Below are positions 11,241 to 23,654 of a DNA stretch of 64,000 nt, one piece after another. The position numbers and the translations under genes are program-made. The notes under the pieces are model-generated. The model was not told the DNA's origin and made no database searches. It saw only the letters and a program-made list of their open reading frames with translations. The stretch is from positions 186,001 through 250,000 of the forward strand of contig MCGE01000028.1 in NCBI GenBank assembly GCA_002105175.1, written 5' to 3'. This DNA comes from Absidia repens. Taxonomy: Eukaryota; Mucoromycota; Mucoromycetes; Mucorales; Cunninghamellaceae. Position 1 is the first letter of the stretch, and each line of letters starts with the position of its first letter.

Positions 11241-13763
11241 CTATTCTTGATCTTCGTCTTCATCTTCCAAACCAGCTTGTTCATCATCCATATCATCATC
11301 ATCCATGTTGCGGTGAATCAAAGGTTTGATCAAACGGTCAAAGTAGGGGTGTTCGCCTTGAGGGTTTTGTCGTTGGACCTGGGCAAAGTACTTGACATAC
11401 ACGTCACCGTCGGCACAGCCCAAAGGACTGTTAATGATATAATCAGTCAAATTGAAGGAGTCCACCAAAGGAATGGCTTGATCACGTACAGCCTTGCAAT
11501 ACACATTGACCTGGGTGCGGATGAATTCCATTTGTTGTGGAGAGAAGTATTCGTATTGGAGGAAAGCGCCTGCATTTTCTTCAATAGTGTAGAGACCATA
11601 CAACAAGCACACATCAAGAAGCACCTTTTTGAGATTTCCTTCAATTTTGCTAACAGCGTCGGCAAATCGGTTAAATAAGTAACCATAAGAGTGTAACTTG
11701 GCAGCATAAAGACGGGATTGAGCTAGAAATAAAAAAAAATTAAAAATATTGAGTTTTCCTAATTTGTCTTTGTACTTTTCAAAAGTTTCATTTTCATCTA
11801 CTTACAGCATTGTTCATACGCATCGTCAGTATCGAGTCCTTGTTTACGGCATTGTTCGAATTCCAACGCAGCGTTTTTCACTACGTTAGCACATACAACC
11901 TGCCAACCTTCAGTAATCACCTTGGGGTCCAAAATAGCTTCAGCAGAAGTCACTTGACACTTTTTACCAATGAGAGAGTCCAAGTTGTTGAGATAGCCAA
12001 CACCAGGTGACAGTTGTTTGCCCTTCATAGCTTCATTGTAGGAGGAGATCAAATAACGCCCGGCTTGTAAAGCCAAAATAGTGTTGTCACCTTCCCAAGT
12101 ACATTGCACAGCAAAGTCCTGATACATACCAGCCAATCCAGTGTAAGCGGAGTAACCATGACCACCACAAGCTTGACGACATTGTTCAATAGTGTTCAAA
12201 CAATTCCAGGTACAGAAAGCCTTGAGACCAGCACTAGTAGAATGTGTTTCCTTGAGCATTTCAATGACTTGATCCATGTCCTTGTCACCTTCCTTGGCAG
12301 TTTCCAGACGTCCCATCAGGTTGTTGTACATCGCTGTCATTTCAATACCACTCAAAAGCATAGCAAATGTTTGGGCTAAGAGAGGCATCAATCGGCGTTG
12401 GTGAATAGGGTAATCAAGGAGCTTGGTTTCCACACCGTTTGATTTAGAATTGGCGAATTGGCGGCGCACAGCAGCATATCGGATGGCAATAGACAAAGCC
12501 TTCTTGGAAGTGTTTCCACTGTCAACCACCATAGCGACACGACCTTGAAGAAGAGCACCATAAGTCAATTGTTGAAGCTTGGGTTCTTGGACTTCGCCAG
12601 TGCGAGACACCTTGGTGTGTTTTTGAAGCATGTAACCTCGGGGATGCGGACGTTAGTGAATTGAATATATCCATTGTCGATACCATCGCGACCCTAAACA
12701 CCCCAAGCAATGAATGTGTTAATATGAAGCCTTGTTTCCTTTCTTCTTTTGATTATTATTACCATTTTCTTGCCAATGTCACCAATGTTAATACCGGGAA
12801 GAGTGTTGTACGTATCAGGGTCACGAAGAGGGACAACAAAGCATTTGGTACCATATCGCTTGCCTTTGACGATCAACTGAGCAAATACAGAAGCATGGGT
12901 TGCACTATGAGCAGCACCACCGATCCACCATTTGGTAGCAGTCAATGTAGGAGTGTGAATAACAAATTGATCGGAAGCTTCATCAAAAGTAGCCGTAGTT
13001 TCCAAGCCAGGGACGTTACTTCCATGTCCAAGTTCTGTCATGGCAAAAACACCAAAGAAGCGAGAGAGTGAGAGAGCACCTTTTTCAAACCAATAGCCGA
13101 ATTGTCCAGCAGTAGCATTGCTTTGTAAAGCACCAATGAAGAGACCATCTAATGATAATTTTCATTATAGAATATTAGTATAAGCAATTTTTTTTTTTAA
13201 AAAAAAAAGATACATTGAGATAATATGATTGTGAGCCTTACAATGAACACCAAAACGAGTCCAGAAACCAGGGTCAATCATACTGATGACTTCCATGCGT
13301 TTTTTGAAGATATCGACAGATTCGTTTTGAAGATGGTGAACAATGCTACGGAACTAGAATGATAATAAAAATAAAAAAATCAGCTTCCACATATACATAA
13401 GATGAAACCAAAGAGTTGGTTTGGTGTTAACTTACCTTTTCCATGGTACGTTCACGGAGTTCAGCTTTTGACAGGTCATGGAAATCTTCCATCTTGAACA
13501 AAGGGTCACGTTCGAGTTCCATCATGAATTTTTCCTTTAAAGAGGTTGACTTTTCACCGCCATCCAATAAATAAGTCATATCGCGAATGTTGAAGGAGGC
13601 TTTGGCACGTTCTTCATTCATACTGGCAACGGGACTAAAATAATCATGAGGATGAATGAGATCGTAAGTTGATATGTTTCTTTTTGATGAAATGTGAGAT
13701 GACTTACTCTACAGCCTTTGCATATTGTTGTTCCTTTGTCGATTGTTGTTGGATAGTAGACAT
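11241..13763 (-). CDS. Acyl-coenzyme A oxidase (apparent one-base frameshift)
   Basis: Flavoenzyme of the first step of peroxisomal fatty acid beta-oxidation, converting acyl-CoA and O2 to trans-2-enoyl-CoA and H2O2. Exons are 13763-13708, 13634-13436, 13353-13242, 13148-12763, 12693-11806 and 11722-11241, for about 708 residues, normal for the family. Signature segments are [52 protein letters not shown] and [18 protein letters not shown]. Inside exon 5 the frame carrying GRDGIDNG...NVRIP (from 12693) runs into a four-C run (coding strand, 12640-12643), and everything after it, from [10 protein letters not shown] onwards, reads in another frame. One base appears to be missing, so as written the protein breaks near residue 269. 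The C-terminus is acidic (ends DEDEDQE) with no SKL-type peroxisomal signal. Confidence 0.88.
12640..12643 (-). other. Frameshift site in the acyl-CoA oxidase gene
   Basis: The run of four C's on the coding strand separates two conserved segments that lie in different frames. The upstream frame gives NVRIP and the downstream frame gives the RGYMLQKH segment. Both are strongly conserved across acyl-CoA oxidases, no donor/acceptor pair lies between them, and the codons available do not allow an intron. The likeliest cause is a missing C from a homopolymer sequencing or assembly error. A genuine inactivating mutation cannot be excluded from this sequence. Confidence 0.85.
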
Positions 13764-14104
13764 AGTTTAGAGATCTATTATTTGAAGTGCAGGGAAGTAA
13801 AAAGAAGAAAAAGAAAAAAAAAAAGGTGAAAAAAGATTGACCAAGAAAAAAAAATTGCGGGGTGATTTATATGAAGGGATTTCGTGTCACCCCTGATTTT
13901 TTCACATGCCAAATTTTTTTACGAACACATGATGGTTGGTTTACACACCTTGTCATGTCATCATCAATTTAAATAATTATGTGGATGACAGGCATTCATT
14001 GATTGATCATTTTCTCTTACAATAATGCCACTATTTTTGCTATTCGATATCTTGATAACGATTACAAAAGACCCATGATAACATCAAAACATAAAATCAA
14101 TCAC

Positions 14105-14150
<46 letters not shown>

Positions 14151-14569
14151 GGGGAAGATGATAGGTTATAGTGCTATAAAAAGTGACACAGACTGAGAAT
14201 CGGTTTGGTTCCTGATCAGATTGAGTGGACACCAATGTGATTGTGATGCTTTGTCATTTGTCTGAGTTTGCAAGGTTAAAACCTTACATCACTACATGTC
14301 AAAACAAAGCGCTAGGTTTTTCATGTGAAAACAGCTTCGCACTTCGACAAATCAAATTCATTGTTTCCTAAAATAAAACATAAAAGATGAACCAAATCAT
14401 TTCATCCACAAACGTCAAGAGTCCGTTTCAAAAATATAAGCAACTTAAAATATCATATATATATATTTAAAATTGACCAACCCCAGATTCATGATGACCG
14501 CTCAAAATAACATTCTTTATTTTTCGATATTAACAAAGCATAAATCAATAAGCTAAGTAGACTAAAAAT
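13764..14569. other. Intergenic region with a 42-base poly(A) run
   Basis: Promoter of the acyl-CoA oxidase gene and 3' flank of the helicase gene. A 42-base A run lies at about 14106-14147 and a TA-rich tract near 14455-14466. No gene was recognised. Confidence 0.6.
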
Positions 14570-17260
<2,691 letters not shown>

Positions 17261-18339
17261 ATTTTAAAGATTATATATATTGACGTTTAGGGAAGGGAAT
17301 TAATTAAGAAACGCAAAAAAAAAAAAAAAAAAAAAAAAAGGCTGGGATTTAAAACACAAGTTTAGTGAGAGAGCCAATCAAATTTATTGCCTGATAGTCT
17401 TCGACTGAGGTGCGGGAATACACCAATAATACCATATTCATTCTAAATACAGCATTTGGTTTTAGAAAAATATACTGGCTTAATAGGTTCATTACAATGG
17501 TGATACCCTCCAATATTTTCTATCCTGGCTGTCTCGATTACATTGTACAGAATGTGGAGTCTAGATGATAGCATGACAAACTGTGCCTAATCAGTAAATT
17601 CATGTGACATGCTGGTTCTTCAACAACCGTGACAATAAGTTGGAATCGAACGCATTGATGACCCAAACCCCACGTTCAGACAGTCATTCATAGTCGACTT
17701 TTGGTACATATATCCCTCTCAAACTTTGTGCAAACTACAGTGCTTACAGCGTGGAATAGCGATGATATGCAGCGTATTTTGATCTCGTACAGCTAATGCA
17801 GCAAAACAACGTTACCGGATATCGTCTATTACGCTCATAACTTTGAATTATGCCCTCCCCATCTTTATTTTGTTTTTTGCCCTCAGTAAACACCTTGACG
17901 CTTTACCGAATTTTTGGCAAACTCATATTTGGTTTACTGATTTTTTTCAAAAAAAAAAAAATCCCTTTATTTGATAATAGCCAACACTACGAAACAACGT
18001 CGAGATGACGACTCTCTTCTTTATAAAATAGCCATCCACCATTCAACGTCGGCAGTACTGTATAATGTTTTTTCTTCTCGTAATAGCAATCTACAGCATG
18101 AAGCCTGTGCCCACCCTTTTTTACAGCAGCCGCCGCATCCAGTATGTACCAACAGCTTAGTAGATCCTTATCATGACACATAGCCCCCCCCCACAATGCT
18201 CCTTCTATCTGCAATAGTTTGTCACTTGTCGTAGAATAGTATTCCCTTTCACTGTATAAGAGTTTACTCTTCACTGTAGAATAACACATCATACCTCATT
18301 TACTATAAAACAACATACACCCACCACATTAGAATATAC

Positions 18340-19080
18340 TCACTGTTTGTTCCAAAATAACAATCAACTTTATCGAAGCATAATAAACTATTCTAAGCTA
18401 AATGGAAGGTGCTAATAGAATATTACTGTACAGTACAGGGACTGAGTGGAAACATAGGAAGATCTGAAAAACGGCCTCCAATAATCTAAAATGACGATGG
18501 TAAAAAAGGATTTATTGTGTAAGGTGAAAGAAAGAGAGAGAGAGAGAGAGTATAACGGGTAATGGTAAAATGGATCTATTGTACAAGAAATGAGCTAAAC
18601 TAATGGGACATTTTTCATTGAAACAAGTAAAAAGAGACATATTTTATTCAAATGTAGATACAAACTATGTACAAACTAACACTAAACTAAGGTAATGACG
18701 GCTCCAAAAAGCCAACTAATGGTGGTCCAAAATCCTGAATCCAAAATGAAAGGGCTTCCCTATAATGTTTGTTTTGCATTTTTGAAAATGCCTCTAATTC
18801 AAGTTCTAATACTAATCCTAAATCACCAGTACCCCAATGAGCCCTGCCATCATAACATTCAGACTTTCATGAAGGAAAAAAGAAGAAAGAAAGGAGAAGA
18901 GAGGGGAAAAAAATTGAGCCAGAAAAAATAGAAATCATGTGTGCGGTGCTTGAATTGACATTTTTACACTATCCTATATATCTTTTTTCACGCATGCAAA
19001 AAGAAAATAAATACAATAAATGCGAGCGGAGCATGACGGTTGGGTCCCCACAATAGTGCGAATGGCGAGGTCACCTAGCT
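18340..19080 (-). repeat. Interspersed repeat, copy E (subfamily 2, inverted)
   Basis: Read on the minus strand, the blocks appear in the family order: a GCACACATGATTTCTATTTT block near 18940, a T/C-rich tract, GATGGCAGGGCTCATTGGGGT near 18835-18855, GAGGCATTTTCAAAAATGCAAA near 18770-18795, the CCTTTCATTTTGGATTCAGG block, and GAATAAAATATGTCTC near 18635-18655. The GATGGCARGGCTCAYTGGGGT and AGGCATTTTCAAAAATGCAAA segments occur only here and in copy G, defining a second subfamily. The left extent of the tail is uncertain. Confidence 0.75.
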
Positions 19081-19200
19081 GCTACCTTTTTTTTTTTTTT
19101 AATAAACTAAAAAATATCCATTGACGTTGGGCTGAGCACGACGGTTAGGTCCTAAGGGGCTCCCCTCCCCCGAATAGCGCGAAACGGCGGGGCCTCTAAT
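19020..19200. repeat. Pair of short GC-rich direct repeats next to copy E
   Basis: The segment GAGCATGACGGTTGGGTCC followed by GCGAATGGCGAGGTC (about 19028-19072) recurs as GAGCACGACGGTTAGGTCC followed by GCGCGAAACGGCGGGGCC (about 19134-19195). A third, inverted version (GAGCGCGATGGTTAGGCCCC on the minus strand) lies at about 51672-51691, at the left edge of repeat copy G. This suggests the motif is the outer end of subfamily 2. No RNA polymerase III boxes were convincing. Confidence 0.55.
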
Positions 19201-20901
19201 CCCATCACATTTAAACCCACACTTTACTAAAAAAATTCTGACACTCAATAAACCGAAAGATTTTAAAAGCTCCAGCGTGCCGTATTCCTGGTTCCTGATA
19301 AGCGATATATATTGCAAAGTATCTATATCTTCATCATTTGTGTGCCCAGCTTATCACTTTGTTTTATTTTTACCCCTGAATTTTCCACCTAGTCTCACAC
19401 TTGTCATTTCACACATCAGATTAAACACACAATCCCAACCACCCACAACCTCAAATATCTTCATTTTCTTATAAAAATACTTCTCATTCTATTAAATGAA
19501 AACCATATCAATTGTATCACTTATTTACTTTTTGTTTTATATCATCCCCATCCATTTCATAGTGGACCGCAGAGCATTTATTTGATATAAAAAATGTGTG
19601 GTATTTCTACGTTTTTTCTATAGTGTGCGATAATAAACTGTAATCCTTTTAAGGATTTGATAATAACAACTATGCTAAGGTGGAGATAGGGCGTGACAGT
19701 AGATAAAATGACAGTAAAAATGATGGGGATTGTTAGGGATACATACAATTTTCACACATCCTCTTCGAAAAAGCTGAAATTTGTTATAACCGTGCACGTA
19801 CTCATTCTGCACATATTGTACTACTGTACTACTATACTATTCCTGCACGTCCACTACTCTCAAAAATTACAAAAAAGAGAGCAACGATTATTATATAAAA
19901 GCGTGAAGAAAAGTCATACCGAGACGGAATGACTGTAAGAAAAGCACAAAGATTTAAAGAGTCCGATTCTCGAGGATAGGAAAAAAGATAATGGTCCGAT
20001 AATAGATAAAAAGAAGGGTACAGTAAGGACACAATTATAAAATAAAAATTGGTGTGAAGTAATATGGTATAAAGGATATGTAATGGCACTATAAAAAAGA
20101 ATAGTATTAAAAGTATTAATAATAATGATAGTACCGTTGACGCGCTGGTAAATCTCGAATGAGGTGGAGGGGTAGGTTTTTTTATTCCAAAATAAGATTA
20201 ATAATACGATGATAATGTCCAACAAAAAAAAAAAAAAAAACAAGGAACAAAATAAGAAAATAGAACAGTACTAATCTTGCATTTTGTTACTTTCTAACAG
20301 ACTTGCAACACTATAATGTATCTGGGCCAGACCACCTGGAAAATTCAAATGCCGACCTTTTTTTGAAGTCGTAAGTGCGAAAACTGTACGTGCCCCTAAC
20401 ATTCCCCCAGAAAAAAAAAAAAAAAAAACATGTATCAGGCGTTGACTCCATCTCTCTTGCAAGCCAACAATTTTTTCTAACACTTTCGCAGATAGAAAAT
20501 GGGAATCCCCACTTTTTTTCCATGACAATTTTATTCTACATACAGTCCCCGCTTCAAAATGTTTACATACATAGCGCCCACACAGCTACAATCCCACCCA
20601 CTCCTCATCTCTCAAGTATAACTTCAATAAGACTACTACATACTATCATATAACATCAATAAAAATTGTATTTTGCGATCCGCCTTTTTTTTTTATTATA
20701 TCTACGTTACATACAAGAAACGTAGCTTCCCAGTATTCATACGTTTAATACTCATTGAATAACACAGATAACGATATTTTTTTCCTATAAATAGTATTTA
20801 TTTGGAATACAAAATAAAAGACCAGGTAAACACTATATCTAAAATAAAAAACTAGTGTAATGTAGTGATTGTTTGCTGAAAGAAGGTAAAGGGGGAGGGG
20901 A

Positions 20902-22773
20902 TTATTCCTTTGTAGAGACAAAGATTGCTTTTCCATTCGGGCCAATTTCAGCGTAAAAAGAGGGCTTGCCATCAGTGGATTTTTCAGCGTAGCCAGGGTG
21001 GTGGGTCTTTTTGCCGAAATTGAAGAGACCAGAAGATGCAGTGGGGTGATTCGTGGACAGTTCTCGACCCGGAGTTGGATCAGGGAAGATGGATGCTTGA
21101 TCAAATATTTGTGATGCGGAGTCATTAACAGCAGCAAGAGCATTCAATCTATATTTCAAATCAAGGCAGTACAGCGTCAATTCTAATCACAAACTGATAT
21201 ATCCGTCACCAGAGTTTAAACTTACAATCGTGTTCTTTCAAAACGAGGTTCCACCCTAGATGCAACATAAAAATCGCCAGGTCCCTGGAGCTTGACAAAG
21301 TCCTAGATACGCGTGTATGATACCAAAATGATTAATTAAAAGGCAAAACGATACGTTCTAATTAGGCAAAAATTCATAGACGTTGTCACTTACAGGAGCA
21401 CCAAGAACAAAATTGCGTAGTGTTTTCACCACACTATTCATATATTGAAGTTTTGGCTGGAAAGAGGGGCTTTCTGCGATGTTTCGGATAAACGCATATT
21501 TTCTCCAGGGAGATCGGGGCGAAGGCACAATAGGATCAGATGGATGAAGACGAGTAGGGGACGCCCGTTTGTCCCAGAAAATTAGATTTCTGTTTCGCAG
21601 AAAAAAAAAAAAAAAAAAGACGAGAAACGTTAACAACTTGATTTTAACATCATCAGTAGCGTTCTTTTCATACCTGGGGTTAACAAGATATTCTTCACCA
21701 GCAGACAACGAAAGTCGATATAAGCCACCATAATGAGATATAGCAATAATTCCAGGGCCAGTAACTGTGTGCACTAACTTGTTCGCCAATCCCTGAAATC
21801 CATATATTCCATTGAAAAATAAACCGATATATATTAGTCAATCATCTTCCGGCAACCATTTTCCCATATATTACTTTACCGTATGTTTGCCTTTCACACC
21901 ATCCATACCGATATCCAATGTCACTTTTTCAGTCTTAGCCAGAAACGCATCACGTCGAAGGATGTATTTTGTAGATCCACGGAGTTGTATAGTTGCAATT
22001 TCGCCCATGCGGTGAGGTGCCAATAGAATGTCGCCAGGATATTGTTTGGTATAAAACTAAATGAATGCAATAAATTCAGTTAGTAAAGGTATCCCAGCAT
22101 CAATATATCAATATATTTACTACCTTTTGATAAAATAGTGGATCGCCTATCAGCCTACGTCCAGTTGCTTTTAGCACATTGTCATCCAAAGACAGTTTGG
22201 AAGTTACTCGACCAGAAGATCCCAAAGCAGAGCCAGTGAAAGCAGTAATTTGAGTCTCAGGAGGCATCTAACAAAACGATAATATAATGAATACAAATAA
22301 ATGATAGTAGACACTCACAAGCAAGTTTTTACTCACCTTCACCAACAAAGCAGATCCTATGAAATAAAATTATTTCTGTTAGTATCTTGCCATGTGTACT
22401 TCCTTCCAAAGTAAACGTCTTGTATTTATGTATTATTATTTACCTACACCCGAGGACACAATTTCAAAACTAGGTTCAGAAATATCTTCAGTATTAGCAT
22501 CTATCAAATAAAAAAAAAAGTGAGTCATACAGTGTTTATATAATAACAAGTATATACATAAAACATATTACCTTGTCCAACTGTAGAAATTGTACTAGCG
22601 GTTGTTGTGGCAGAGGTGTGCTCAAAAGATTTCAGAGAGCGATCCACCGTTTGAATGGTTGAAGAAGATTCACTATAAGCGAGACCAACATATTGTCTAG
22701 CATGAATACAACCCATCAACGAATAGCGACCTGCTACCCATTGCTTTGATAGTAGAAGAGCAGGACGTTGCAT
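20902..22773 (-). CDS. AIM24: AIM24-family mitochondrial protein
   Basis: Nine exons join in phase: 22773-22572, 22500-22444, 22356-22337, 22267-22124, 22056-21880, 21792-21674, 21589-21394, 21302-21226 and 21148-20902, giving 412 residues. The third exon is only 20 bases. The N-terminus is rich in Arg, Ser and Gln with few acids, consistent with a mitochondrial presequence. The central region has the AIM24 beta-fold signatures: EIVSSGVGSALLVKM, the GDILLAPHRMGEIATIQL segment, LVHTVTGPGIIAISHYGGL and NLIFWDK. In yeast AIM24 is an inner-membrane protein that helps keep the MICOS complex and respiratory assembly stable. The start at 22773 is the first ATG; an open extension upstream has no ATG. 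The tail (FFAEIGPNGKAIF-like) follows a region of low conservation. Confidence 0.88.
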
Positions 22774-23654
22774 TGTATGACTTAAAGAAGAAGTGAAAAA
22801 AAACAAAACAAGTACAAAAAGGCGGAATTTTAAAAATTGCCTTTTTTTTTCTACGATGTATGGGGATCCCTTCGCGCACTCACAGTTTGCACACTCGCTT
22901 TTTTTTTAAACCCATAAATCATTCTTTTTTTTTTTTTTTTTTTTTCCTTATCAGTGTTTAAAAAAGGGAGAGGATATAGATATGCGATCGCCATCTAGTG
23001 CTAAAAAAATATTATTATTATTTTGTTCTGTCTATTCCAGGTATTATGAGGTTGCTTCTGTATATGTACTGGACAGAGCTCTTCCAGAATTGTTTTGGAC
23101 TACTGTATCGTATTTCCTCATTTGAAAAATCTACATTCTCTTCGCAGCTCACTTTTTGGCACAGCCAAGTCACCATAAGTTCTATTTCAGGGCTGCCAAT
23201 TTTTTTCGCGATCTTAACTCCGACACCGCGTTTTTCTTTTATTTTTTCTGGGATGTACATTGTTTTCTTTATCTTCCAATCACAACCTTGTTTATTATTG
23301 CTTTCCCCGTCTCTTTTCGTTTCTATATATTGCCTTTATAAACTTTTTTTTTCTTCTGGTATCGTGATCGTACTCTGGAATACACAATAGTGGTCTACTC
23401 CCCTTCACCACACTTCTCCATCTCCTTATCGCTGATATTCACAAACTATCACCGACATTCAGACAAGCAAACTGGTAATATATAAAAAAAATCACTCAAT
23501 AAATATATGGGCATTATTTTACCTGTTTTGGAATGTTTAGCTGTAATTGGCGTTTGTTTGGTGTCGAGAGTGTTAGCGCCTGGTGAAGATCTGCGTGTCT
23601 AACCTTCATCGTATTATATTTAGGTTACCTTTTATAATTACAACAACTGATACA
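22774..23654. other. Divergent promoter region AIM24 / MYSM1-like gene
   Basis: The two flanking genes start here in opposite directions. T runs occur at about 22925-22945 and 23345-23352. The frame at 22998-23390 (plus) has a hydrophobic, low-information translation with no family match and is not accepted as a gene. Untranslated exons of either neighbour may lie here. Confidence 0.5.

Larger units (their letters stand above)
17261..20901. other. Long gene-poor spacer between DDX41 and AIM24
   Basis: About 3.6 kb without a convincing gene. It holds an inverted copy of the interspersed repeat (copy E), a pair of short GC-richer direct repeats at about 19020-19200, a (GA)n tract near 18533-18550 and several A/T runs. 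The short open frames here (for example 18695-18931 plus, 20271-20528 minus) lie in repeat sequence or homopolymers and show no family resemblance. Confidence 0.55.

Noticed and set aside
17640..17700. GCGTTCGATTCC on the minus strand resembling a tRNA B box
   Set aside because: Flanking bases do not pair into a T-arm, and no acceptor stem, anticodon arm or A box can be built around it.
22774..22806. N-terminal extension of AIM24
   Set aside because: The extra open codons lack an ATG, and the first ATG at 22773 gives a normal presequence-like N-terminus.
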